Shown: positions 1-7,235, numbered from the stretch's first letter. The stretch: 7,363 bases of DNA from Bacteroidota bacterium (GCA_003447535.1 DLYY01000153.1:1-7363), one strand, 5' to 3'. Numbers and translations: made by a program. The notes: a model not told the origin generated them from the letters alone.

Positions 1-10
1 ATGATTTTTT

Positions 11-3000
11 TTAGAAGTCATAACCTAGAGTGAGTTGAAAGCGAAGGGGTAAGTGTTCTCCAGAATCCCACCCTCTTGCAAAGTCTGCTCGCATAAAGTA
101 ACCGAAGGCATTGGCGCGCAAGCCAAAGCCATAACCCACTACGACAGGAAACTTATTGATATCCAGGCGAACTTCACTGATTGCATTAGTTAGGGTTTGC
201 TGGTAGAGCGGGTTGTCCTTTCCAAAAGGACTTGGACCCTCCCATGCACTTCCTATATCACAAAATGCCAGAACTTGGAGGTTTCTAAGGAGAGGAGAAT
301 TGGGAATTTTTCGAGAAAACGAGGAAAAGATGGGTATACGAAACTCGGAGTTTAACACCATGAAACTGTTTCCATTGCGTATGTTTTGCTGGAATCCGCG
401 CATGGAGGATGCTAAGGCTTGATACACGTAGCCATTATCCGTGTTGATAGGTGTTTGCTGGTTAAATTGAGGAAATAAAATCCCTTGGCTTCCGCCGAGG
501 TAATAGATAAGTTTTTGGCTTCCAACGCTCGAGCTATAGGCTAAGCGGTTGGCCCAGGTAATGGTCCTCCATATAGGCTGATAGTGCCGTGCGTCAAAAC
601 CCCAGACGAAAAGTATATCATTATTAAATTGTGGAAACTTGACCTCTCGACTACCAAAGATGGTATCCAAGCGAACGGGTACTTCTTTATGGGCTTCAAA
701 GAAAGCCACTGCGCGCAATCCATGTTTAATATTGGGGATAACATCACGGCTTGCATCATAACAATATTCCAGCTTTGAAATCACATAATTGTCTGACGTA
801 ACCGTACCGTATGCCGCAAGGACATCGAGGGACTTGGGCACGAAGCGATCATTTCGAAATCCAATACGGAGTCGGATTGAATTTCGAACGTCCAAGGCAT
901 ATTTCATAGCATATTCCACGTAATTACTCCGTGTATTTAACACGCCAGCTTCATCACCAAAGGGAGAGGTAAATACAACTTCTTCTTGGAGGCTTTTGCG
1001 ATAATAGGTATACTGATGATCCATTCGCTTTTTTAAGGCCTCATACGTTGCAAACATCTCATTTTGTCGAGTTTGAAAGTCGGTTGGAAGCCTAACTCCT
1101 CCATAAATCTTATGGTCTTCCATTAAGTCGGTAATTCCGATGGTAAGCAAGCCGTTGATGCCTGGAACATCAAAAACCGGAGATCCCGGATTAAAGGGTT
1201 GGTAGGTGTTGTATAACAACGAGTTGTCAAGCGAAGCGCTCACCGATTCGGTCATAAAGGTTGAACTGTAGTTTCTCTTTCGATGGACTTCAAAGGGACT
1301 TTCTTCGCCCATTCCCTGATTGGGAAAGCCATTGCTGAGCTGCAAAGAATAATTTGTGCTATCCATTTCCATAAAATCAAATCGGCTCTGATAGAGAATA
1401 GGGGGACTCGAGGGAATACTATCTTCTTGCAAGACATCATCTTGATCGTCCGAAACAACTCGTGATGGGAGGCGTTTGAAATATTCAATGATGGCTGGCG
1501 TCCTGTAGTTTTGTCCAGCAGGGTAGGTGGATGCTATGGGTCGTTGAATTGAAAAAGGTATCAGCTTTTGACGGCCCTCTGAGTAGATGATACCACTTCC
1601 TGTTAATACTTTGTCACCGTTCATAGGGTTCAACACAGGTTGTACGTCGAGTGCTTGTAAGAAATCTTGATATTGACTTACCGGGCGACTGACTCCATAG
1701 GGCTTTGTTGTACTTAGGCTATTGGAATCGATAATGGCATAGGTGGCAGGGTCTAGGAGTACGTCTACTTTGAGATGAGCGTAGTTAACTACTGAGTCCT
1801 TGTTCTCGGGGTCATCAATTGGATGATAAATGTATTCTGTATGACGTTGGACTTCTTTTTCTTTGACAATCACCTCATGGAATTGTCGGATTCCTTGCAC
1901 ATCACTACTGACTAAAAAGCTTGAGTCCGAAAGAAAGGCGACAGGAAATTCATCGAGGTCATGGGTGTGGGTAAGCTGGATGAGTTGCCAAGCTTCTGGA
2001 TGATTTGGCCGGATCATAAACACATCCAACTTCCTTTGAGGAAGAAGGCTGTCTAGCCGCCCATTGAGCAGTGTGTCATTGGGGCGATTCGAGGCAAACA
2101 GGATGGCTTCTTGCCCCTTGTAAGTTCCTGAAATAGGGGAGAGGTCGTCGTAGAAATCGTTTGTAATAAGTTTTCGTCGTGTTTGGCGCGTGTTGTAGGA
2201 TAGAATATTGCTTTGTCCATTTTGCATAACCGATAAGAGTACTTCGTTGGCACCTACGTAGCGAAAGTCATAGATGTTTTGCACTCCTTTGAACTCCATT
2301 TTTTCCCATCGACCACGCTCAATATCATAAGATTGCCAAAAGATTTTATCCCGCTTACGGTGAATAAGGTCCATAGTATTGTCCGGTGCGAAGGCAATAA
2401 GAGGCATGTGCCTGTCAGGCAGCAAATTGTCTGTGCGAAAGCCTTTTGAAAACACACGTCTTCTACTTCCGTCTTCAACAGTATACAGATATACTCGACG
2501 TCGACCTTCGAGATCATTGACAACCGCAACCAAGCTTCCATCGGGGCTAATGATGGGTTGGTGGTTGATCCCATTTTTGGGCAGGATAAATTCCACCTCA
2601 TTCTCGCTTAGAATGTCTTGGTCGAAATATTGTATTTCTTCTTGGTACTGGGCTTTACAGCGAGTATACCAGTCTTTAAATCCCGTATTTAAGTCCACTC
2701 CGCGAACTAATTGGATGCCTTGTTCAAAGCTGTGGCTCACACGCGTCAGATAAATGAGATTGGAGAGCGATTCCTTGCCCAAATCACGCTCAACATCCCA
2801 TAAAAAGGCCCGGGTTACAAAGGCTAAGCTTGGGTCATCAAGCTTGGTCATATCCGAAAATGCTCCGGTTAAAATGCCATCGCGTAGTCTTCCTTCATCA
2901 GCCATTGACCAACCCTGAGCGATATATTCAGTAAGTCCTTCGATATACCATTTGGGAAGCTCTGCTTTGACCGCATTTTGAATAAATTCTTGGAAGTCGC

Positions 3001-3469
3001 TTCCAAAAAGCATTCTTTCCAAGAGAAGTTGAGTAATTCCGCGTCGTATGTCCGTGTCCAACTCATCGATGGATCCGTTGTAATCGACAAAAATGGTGTA
3101 GTCCATTACACGGGATTCTCCTGTAAAGGTGTTCTCCTGCTTGATGCCAATGTTGGTTTGTGCCAAGTCGGAAGGCGTTGGGAAAACCATAAGGTTTATC
3201 TTTTGCGGTAGTCGATAGTCAAGGTAGTCGACAACTTCTTCAAAGCGGTCTTCTACCGTTTGAACGACATAGTTTCCAATCTCCTGCCCCCCATTGGGAA
3301 AGTAAACCTCAAAATTATCGGTAGGATAGATTTGCCAACGAAACTCTCTATACTGAACCCTGTTTTGACCAAATTCAACAGGGGTAGACTGTCCAAAAAG
3401 AGAGATAGGCATGAGAAAAGAGACAATAAGCCAGATACTCAACGTTTGAACCTGGCCATTTCCACGCAT
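11..3469 (-). CDS. Secreted outer-membrane protein: degenerate peptidase-MA-like domain, TolB/WD40-like propeller, Omp85-type C-terminal barrel
   Basis: The predicted product has 1152 residues. Residues 1-27 form a signal peptide (short polar start, hydrophobic LSIWLIVSFLMPISLF, then GQS). Residues about 45-280 resemble a gluzincin (peptidase MA-like) domain: WYIEGLTEY at 174-182 matches the usual second zinc-ligand helix, but the expected HExxH reads LLLER (148-152), so catalysis is unlikely. Residues about 300-540 contain propeller-like repeats such as ISPDGSLVAVVND and ILFASNRPNDT. A linker follows to about 740. From about 760 the sequence alternates like a beta-barrel, with MRGF (1023-1026), NSEFRIPI and LAFCDIGSAW as in Omp85/BamA barrels, and ends in LGYDF, a typical assembly signal with terminal Phe. 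I see no POTRA domains. I chose the ATG at 3469 because it gives a normal signal peptide; the ATG at 3523 is possible, and one at 3634 would run into the divergent hydrolase gene. Role unknown; an outer-membrane transport or assembly role is inference. Confidence 0.85.
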   Translation of the reverse strand: MRGNGQVQTLSIWLIVSFLMPISLFGQSTPVEFGQNRVQYREFRWQIYPTDNFEVYFPNGGQEIGNYVVQTVEDRFEEVVDYLDYRLPQKINLMVFPTPSDLAQTNIGIKQENTFTGESRVMDYTIFVDYNGSIDELDTDIRRGITQLLLERMLFGSDFQEFIQNAVKAELPKWYIEGLTEYIAQGWSMADEGRLRDGILTGAFSDMTKLDDPSLAFVTRAFLWDVERDLGKESLSNLIYLTRVSHSFEQGIQLVRGVDLNTGFKDWYTRCKAQYQEEIQYFDQDILSENEVEFILPKNGINHQPIISPDGSLVAVVNDLEGRRRVYLYTVEDGSRRRVFSKGFRTDNLLPDRHMPLIAFAPDNTMDLIHRKRDKIFWQSYDIERGRWEKMEFKGVQNIYDFRYVGANEVLLSVMQNGQSNILSYNTRQTRRKLITNDFYDDLSPISGTYKGQEAILFASNRPNDTLLNGRLDSLLPQRKLDVFMIRPNHPEAWQLIQLTHTHDLDEFPVAFLSDSSFLVSSDVQGIRQFHEVIVKEKEVQRHTEYIYHPIDDPENKDSVVNYAHLKVDVLLDPATYAIIDSNSLSTTKPYGVSRPVSQYQDFLQALDVQPVLNPMNGDKVLTGSGIIYSEGRQKLIPFSIQRPIASTYPAGQNYRTPAIIEYFKRLPSRVVSDDQDDVLQEDSIPSSPPILYQSRFDFMEMDSTNYSLQLSNGFPNQGMGEESPFEVHRKRNYSSTFMTESVSASLDNSLLYNTYQPFNPGSPVFDVPGINGLLTIGITDLMEDHKIYGGVRLPTDFQTRQNEMFATYEALKKRMDHQYTYYRKSLQEEVVFTSPFGDEAGVLNTRSNYVEYAMKYALDVRNSIRLRIGFRNDRFVPKSLDVLAAYGTVTSDNYVISKLEYCYDASRDVIPNIKHGLRAVAFFEAHKEVPVRLDTIFGSREVKFPQFNNDILFVWGFDARHYQPIWRTITWANRLAYSSSVGSQKLIYYLGGSQGILFPQFNQQTPINTDNGYVYQALASSMRGFQQNIRNGNSFMVLNSEFRIPIFSSFSRKIPNSPLLRNLQVLAFCDIGSAWEGPSPFGKDNPLYQQTLTNAISEVRLDINKFPVVVGYGFGLRANAFGYFMRADFARGWDSGEHLPLRFQLTLGYDF

Positions 3470-3547
3470 TGCTTTGCAGACTAGGTAGCTCAATCTTTGA
3501 GATAATGGAGCAAATTTTCTCATATTGTGCCAAAATAGGACTTTTGC

Positions 3548-4198
3548 ATGATGCGATTGCTGAAATTTACATTTAACGCCTTTCAAGAGAACACATATAT
3601 TCTCTATGACGATAAAAATCAAGGAGCTATCCAAGGAGTTATCATTGATCCTGGGATGTCTAATCAGAAAGAATGGGAAGAGGTAATGGAGGCTTTAGAG
3701 GCTCATTCTATTGATTTACAGTCTATTGTACTTACCCATGGCCACATCGACCACGTCTTAGGTGTTCACCGGTTGTTGGAGTGGAAACCATCGATGCCAA
3801 TCTATGGTCATAAGATAACCCAGGAAGTGTTAAATGCCCAGCCAGATTATGCAGCACTCTTTGGTATTCACTTACCATCAGCTCCTGAGATAACGCATTT
3901 TTTTGCGTCGGGAGAAAAGATAAGAGTAGGCGAAGAAACCTTAGATATCCTATACACTCCGGGGCACTGCCCTGGTGAGGTGAGCTTTTATCATGCGTCA
4001 AGTAAAACACTGATTGCTGGAGATGTTCTTTTTTATGAGAGCATTGGTCGCACTGACCTTCCTGGTGGTGATTTGCCGACCTTATTAGAGGCTATTCGTG
4101 AGCAGTTTTGGCCTTTGCCTGATGATACGACAGTGTACTGTGGTCATGGCCCCGAGACAACGCTTGGATACGAGAAGGTGCACAACCCTTTTTTATAA
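3548..4198 (+). CDS. Metallo-beta-lactamase-fold hydrolase, glyoxalase II-like (YcbL type)
   Basis: This 216-residue protein has the full metal-binding set of the glyoxalase II-like branch of the metallo-beta-lactamase superfamily: THGHIDH (H64, H66, D68, H69), TPGHCPGEV (H140), GDVLF (D159) and YCGHGPETT (H200). GRTDLPGGD after the bridging Asp is also typical of this branch. The length fits the short YcbL-like form, which lacks the C-terminal substrate-binding domain of classical glyoxalase II. Family members hydrolyse thioesters such as S-lactoylglutathione or similar thiol esters, in the cytoplasm; no signal peptide is seen. The exact substrate cannot be read from the sequence. Two ATG codons lie in tandem (3548 and 3551) and either could be the start. 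The gene is divergent from the outer-membrane protein gene, and its stop lies 19 bp from the stop of the convergent ABC exporter, so it is probably transcribed alone. Confidence 0.93.
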   Translation: MMRLLKFTFNAFQENTYILYDDKNQGAIQGVIIDPGMSNQKEWEEVMEALEAHSIDLQSIVLTHGHIDHVLGVHRLLEWKPSMPIYGHKITQEVLNAQPDYAALFGIHLPSAPEITHFFASGEKIRVGEETLDILYTPGHCPGEVSFYHASSKTLIAGDVLFYESIGRTDLPGGDLPTLLEAIREQFWPLPDDTTVYCGHGPETTLGYEKVHNPFL

Positions 4199-4202
4199 AA
4201 GG
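4187..4202. terminator. Short hairpin between two convergent stops, possible bidirectional terminator
   Basis: CCTTTT (4187-4192) and AAAAGG (4197-4202) form a perfect 6-bp stem with loop TTAT. An outer CAAC (4183-4186) can pair with GTTG (4207-4210) across a four-base bulge. The hairpin covers the stop codon of the hydrolase gene and lies 15 bp from the stop of the convergent exporter gene, a natural place for a shared terminator. The stem is AT-rich and neither side is followed by a clear T tract, so the call is weak. Confidence 0.25.
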
Positions 4203-4217
4203 TGATGTTGGAACTAC

Positions 4218-6317
4218 TTAGACAATGCGCCCATTTTCCATGGTAAATACTTGATCTGCAAGCGCAAGGGTGGAGGGTTTATGGCTTGCAATGATAAGGG
4301 TAGATTTCCCCTTGCGTTCTCGCAGCAACTGATGAACATGATGAGTATTGGCATCGTCCAAGGAGGCAGTAGGCTCGTCTAAAAGTAAAAAGGGGCTTTC
4401 TCTGTAGAGTGCTCGGGCAAGAAGAAGCCGTTGCCGTTGTCCTCCGCTTAAGGATTTGCCATGGGCTGCAAGGCGCGAATTGAGTCCTAGGGGTAGGCTT
4501 TGAAGCCAGGGGCCTAGGTTGAGTGCTTGGAGCAAAGAGGTAATGCGCTCCTTATCCGTGTGGCTTTCACCAAGGGCAATGTTGTAGGCGATACTCTCGG
4601 CAAAAATGAAATCATCTTGCATCATACTTGATACGGCATTGCGCCAATGCCCTATGGACACTTGGTCCAATTCGGTGTGGTCCACTTTGATGCTGCCTTG
4701 ATGTTTTTTGTATTGTTTTGCTAGCATTTTGAGCAAGGTTGATTTTCCGCATCCACTTGGCCCAGAGAAGGCAACACATTGACCAAATGCAATATCCATA
4801 GAAATAGAAGAAAGTGTCTGCTCATCGTGAGAGGCGTTTTTGTTGTAGGCAAAGCCCACATTGGATAGGTGTAACGAAGGATTGGCACTGGGAAGATTAA
4901 GCTGGCCCTGCTCGTCGCTTTCCTCTTCGCGTTTTATATCATAGATTTCTTGGGCGCGTTCAAAGGAAAGCCTTGCATCTTGTTGAACACGTATAAAGGC
5001 GATAAACTCTTGAATTGGCGAAGCCATTTGGCCTAGAATAAATTGGACAGCAAACAAACTACCCAGGGTGAGTTGTCCATCGATGACCATGGTTATCGCC
5101 AAGTAGGTAATTAAGAGGTCCTTTCCGTAGTTAATGATATTACCCCCGAGCATCTGCCACTGATTAAGTCGAAGGACGTGTTCATTGACTTGAAACTTCC
5201 GCAATTGAATATCATTCCATTGGCTTCGATACTTGCTTTCTGCTCGATATTGTTTTAAATCACGAATGCCTAAAATCATCTGGATAACATGTTCTTGATT
5301 TTCGGCGTGAATGGCAAAAGCTCGACGATCAAGCGAAGCCCGTCGTTTCATAAAGACCATAATCCATCCGATGTATAAGAGGCTTCCAAGAAGAAAGATT
5401 ACAAGGAGTTTGCTTGAAAATAGCGTTAATACTAGCCCAAAAATGACAAGGTTGACCCCTGCAAAAAGCATGGTCATTACATTGTTGGTTAACCAGGACT
5501 CAATGCGCTTAAAGTCATGAAGTCGCTGGATCAAGTCACCTAACTGTCTTGTATCAAAAAAGGCGACGGGAAGGCGAGCCAATTGAATAATGTAGTCCGA
5601 CACCATGGTAAAATCAAAGCGACTTCGCAGATGGAGTAAAATCCAAGACCTAAAAAAGTCTACTAAGCTCTGACTCACAAACAACACAACCTGTGCAGCG
5701 AGCAAAACGTGCACAAAATCCAAATCTTGATAGCTAACACCTTGGTCAATAAGCGCCTGAGCAACGAAGGGCAGCACCAATTGAATGCCACTAGCTAGCA
5801 CAAGACTTAGAAGCAGTTGACTGACCGCTCTAGGGTATTTAGCAAAGGCCTGAAAGGCCATGGAAAACAAGCTAGGCGATGAGGCGCCGTCTTCTTCTTT
5901 CTTAAAGTTTTTGCCTGGACTTAACATAATAATGTGTCCGACACCGTCTCCTTGAATAAAACGCGAGGCAAAGGATCTTAGCGACACGGTCTCAAGCCCA
6001 GTTGCTGGATCTGCGATACGTAATTTGTTTTTTGTCACCCGATAGACAACTACAAAATGATTGCCATCCACATGAGCAATAAAGGGCCCTGTAAGATGCC
6101 TAAGGTGATCAAGTGAGGTAGCATAGGCAGAGGCTTGAAGGTCGAAGGACTCCGCAGTTTGCTGGATATCATACAGGGACACACCATCTCGGTCAGGTTG
6201 CAGCATATCGTGGATGGCTTGGCTTGAAAGGGTTTTTCCATAATAGGAAAGCACCATTCTAAGGCAAGCAGGGCCACAATCCATGGCATCATGTTGAGGA
6301 AAAAAGACGGTGCGCAT
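4218..6317 (-). CDS. Peptidase-containing ABC transporter (C39 bacteriocin-processing/export type)
   Basis: This 699-residue protein has the complete architecture of a peptidase-containing ABC transporter. Residues 1-135 are a C39 cysteine peptidase domain with oxyanion Gln8, catalytic Cys14 in DCGPAC, His87 in GNHFVVV and Asp103 in IADPATG, all intact. About six membrane segments follow (roughly 165-190, 201-221, 278-300, 303-323, 397-414, 417-440). The ATPase domain (about 480-699) has A-loop Tyr491, Walker A GPSGCGKST (519-527), Q-loop Gln567, signature LSGGQ (623-627), Walker B LLLDE (644-648) and H-loop His679. In this family the peptidase removes a leader, usually after Gly-Gly, while the transporter exports the mature peptide across the inner membrane. 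The ATG at 6317 places the peptidase motifs at normal positions. No HlyD-like partner, immunity gene or modification enzyme lies in the window. A divergent 44-codon ORF starts 131 bp upstream and is the only nearby cargo candidate. Confidence 0.95.
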   Translation of the reverse strand: MRTVFFPQHDAMDCGPACLRMVLSYYGKTLSSQAIHDMLQPDRDGVSLYDIQQTAESFDLQASAYATSLDHLRHLTGPFIAHVDGNHFVVVYRVTKNKLRIADPATGLETVSLRSFASRFIQGDGVGHIIMLSPGKNFKKEEDGASSPSLFSMAFQAFAKYPRAVSQLLLSLVLASGIQLVLPFVAQALIDQGVSYQDLDFVHVLLAAQVVLFVSQSLVDFFRSWILLHLRSRFDFTMVSDYIIQLARLPVAFFDTRQLGDLIQRLHDFKRIESWLTNNVMTMLFAGVNLVIFGLVLTLFSSKLLVIFLLGSLLYIGWIMVFMKRRASLDRRAFAIHAENQEHVIQMILGIRDLKQYRAESKYRSQWNDIQLRKFQVNEHVLRLNQWQMLGGNIINYGKDLLITYLAITMVIDGQLTLGSLFAVQFILGQMASPIQEFIAFIRVQQDARLSFERAQEIYDIKREEESDEQGQLNLPSANPSLHLSNVGFAYNKNASHDEQTLSSISMDIAFGQCVAFSGPSGCGKSTLLKMLAKQYKKHQGSIKVDHTELDQVSIGHWRNAVSSMMQDDFIFAESIAYNIALGESHTDKERITSLLQALNLGPWLQSLPLGLNSRLAAHGKSLSGGQRQRLLLARALYRESPFLLLDEPTASLDDANTHHVHQLLRERKGKSTLIIASHKPSTLALADQVFTMENGRIV

Positions 6318-6448
6318 TCTGTGAATTTAGCGGATTCTATCAGAACAGGACACATTATAAAAAAAACTAATATGACAATTGAAAGGTAACCTCAAGTGAA
6401 ACCCCTCTTTAGGTATTGCGTAATAGAGGATGAAAGAAATGTGAGAAA

Positions 6449-6583
6449 ATGAAAAAGTTTGAATCTACTGGGATGCGTCCTGGAACAACAGTAAGACACA
6501 ATGCCTGGAGCATTGAAGTAATTGACAGCGCGTGGTCTCCTCAGGAGAAGTGGCAGGATTGGCGCGAAGGCTTAGGCGAATAA
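6449..6583 (+). CDS. Small Trp-rich hypothetical peptide (44 aa), divergent from the ABC exporter
   Basis: I do not recognise this peptide. It starts MKKFESTGMRPG and ends WQDWREGLGE, has four Trp (20, 29, 35, 38), no Cys and nearly neutral to slightly acidic charge. It has no signal peptide or membrane segment, and no clear Gly-Gly leader junction. The ATG at 6449 is the only start after an in-frame TGA at 6431 and is preceded by purine-rich GAGGATGAAAGAAATGTGAG, which could help ribosome binding. The composition (MKK start, even spread of charged and aromatic residues) looks more like a real protein than random sequence. Its position, divergent from a leader-peptidase exporter, makes export cargo conceivable but unproven. 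It could also be a small housekeeping protein or a gene remnant. Confidence 0.5.
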   Translation: MKKFESTGMRPGTTVRHNAWSIEVIDSAWSPQEKWQDWREGLGE

Positions 6584-6602
6584 TTCAAAGATTCCTTAAA
6601 TC

Positions 6603-6624
6603 AATAGTTAATCAAAATAGTTAA
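6603..6624. repeat. Tandem 9-bp direct repeat AATAGTTAA
   Basis: AATAGTTAA occurs at 6603-6611 and again at 6616-6624, with a 13-bp period, between the two small ORFs. The second copy extends to the palindrome GTTAAC. It could be a protein-binding site or chance in AT-rich intergenic DNA. Confidence 0.4.
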
Positions 6625-6633
6625 CAGGGTGTA

Positions 6634-6665
6634 GCAGCAAAAACCTCTCCTTTCCCTTTTGTTGC
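6634..6665. repeat. Imperfect inverted repeat (9-bp stem, 14-nt pyrimidine-rich loop)
   Basis: GCAGCAAAA (6634-6642) can pair with TTTTGTTGC (6657-6665), nine pairs including one G-U, around a CT-rich loop. It lies about 50 bp after the stop of the Trp-rich ORF. The right arm is not followed by a T tract, so it is not a standard intrinsic terminator. Confidence 0.35.
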
Positions 6666-6694
6666 CAACTACTATATCTAATAAATCAAGAATT

Positions 6695-6829
6695 ATGACA
6701 ATGCAAAATTCCATCTTAATCCGACTTGAAGACGTGTTGAATAGACGTCGATCTGAAAAACCAAAGGCAAGAACCTTACCCAAACAATACATTCTAGCTC
6801 GACCCGTTGTATCTTCGCACTTCGCTTAG
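6695..6829 (+). CDS. Doubtful small basic ORF (44 aa) just upstream of the tmRNA
   Basis: An open frame of 44 codons starts MTMQNSILIRLEDVLNRRRS, is rich in Arg and Lys in the middle, and ends VVSSHFA. There is no recognisable domain, signal peptide or leader. A second possible start lies at 6701. Its stop codon falls inside the hairpin just before the tmRNA. A minus-strand frame of 63 codons overlaps most of it (6601-6792) and looks no better. The region may simply be tmRNA upstream DNA. I keep it as a low-confidence hypothetical because the codons look reasonable and nothing else explains the stretch. Confidence 0.22.
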   Translation: MTMQNSILIRLEDVLNRRRSEKPKARTLPKQYILARPVVSSHFA

Positions 6830-6835
6830 TGCGAA
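6814..6835 (+). other. Perfect 7-bp hairpin upstream of the tmRNA
   Basis: TTCGCAC (6814-6820) and GTGCGAA (6829-6835) form a perfect stem around an 8-nt loop, followed by TTGTTCTCT. It ends 16 bp before the mature tmRNA 5' end. It could be a terminator for upstream transcription, part of a tmRNA precursor leader, or an operator. The overlapping TATCTTCG (6810-6817) is one mismatch from the Bacteroidota -7 element TAnnTTTG, but no good -33 TTTG lies at the right distance. Confidence 0.4.
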
Positions 6836-6851
6836 TTGTTCTCTAAGAATT

Positions 6852-7227
6852 GGGGCTGAACTGGATTTGACAGGGAGGTATGTAGGCATACTGGCGCGTC
6901 GAGCTAATGACGATTACGCTCGAGAATCTCATTCGTTAATCTTTTTTATTTGGCGAGTTTAACTACGCCATGGCTGCTTAAGACAAGGTCTTAGCATAGT
7001 CATTGCTTTTTACTTGTGATATCTGATAGCGGGATAAAAAGTATCATCATTTCATCAGGTCGTCTGCGTTAAGATGGCTTTCCTTAACGTTTGACGTATT
7101 GATTAAGCTACGGTGTTATTTGGTGGGTTTCTTAACCTGATAACACCCGACAATAAATAAGAAACTACACGCGTAGAAGGTTTGTCGGCATCTCAGCTGG
7201 ACGGGGGTTCGACTCCCCCCAGCTCCA
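6852..7227 (+). ncRNA. ssrA: Transfer-messenger RNA (tmRNA)
   Basis: This is a one-piece tmRNA that rescues stalled ribosomes and tags their products for proteolysis. The 5' end GGGGCTG (6852-6858) pairs with CAGCTCC (7220-7226), giving a seven-pair acceptor stem whose third pair is the G-U that marks alanine identity; the discriminator is A7227. CCA is not encoded. The T arm is GGGGG (7203-7207), loop TTCGACT, CCCCC (7215-7219). The tag frame reads GGC at 6952 to TAA at 6979, giving GEFNYAMAA, and the stop lies in hairpin TAAGAC/GTCTTA (6979-6993), as in helix 5. Other tmRNA-like stems are TCGAGC/GCTCGA (6899-6904 with 6918-6923, likely pseudoknot 1), CGTTAAG/CTTAACG (7067-7073 with 7083-7089) and GGTGTTAT/ATAACACC (7112-7119 with 7140-7147). 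The resume codon is inferred from the match to known tags. It would work with SmpB, which is not in this window. Confidence 0.97.
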
Positions 7228-7235
7228 CTTTTTTA

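Noticed and set aside
2254..2753. Overlapping open frames of 115 codons (minus) and 124 codons (plus) inside the large gene
   Set aside because: Their translations show no domain or protein-like pattern, and they lie within the propeller-coding part of a convincing gene.
3470..3547. Bacteroidota promoter elements between the divergent genes (AATCTTTG at 3492-3499 on plus, AAAATTTG-like on minus)
   Set aside because: Each is one mismatch from TAnnTTTG, but the nearest TTTG lies too close for a normal -33 element, so neither is a supported promoter.
3470..3634. N-terminal extension of the large minus-strand gene to the ATG at 3634
   Set aside because: It would overlap the first 87 bases of the divergent hydrolase gene and would put more than 50 residues before the signal peptide.
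6354..6378. Minus-strand TATAAT (6354-6359) with TTGTCA (6373-6378) as a sigma70-like promoter for the exporter
   Set aside because: The spacer is only 13 bp, and the main Bacteroidota sigma factor uses different elements.
6601..6792. Minus-strand frame of 63 codons starting MYCLGKVLAF
   Set aside because: Its composition is unconvincing, it has no recognisable feature, it runs through the repeat cluster and it overlaps a plus-strand frame that is no worse.
6852..7227. Ordinary tRNA-Ala suggested by the GGGGCTG...CAGCTCC acceptor stem
   Set aside because: The two halves are 376 bases apart, with a tag reading frame and pseudoknot stems between them, which makes it a tmRNA.
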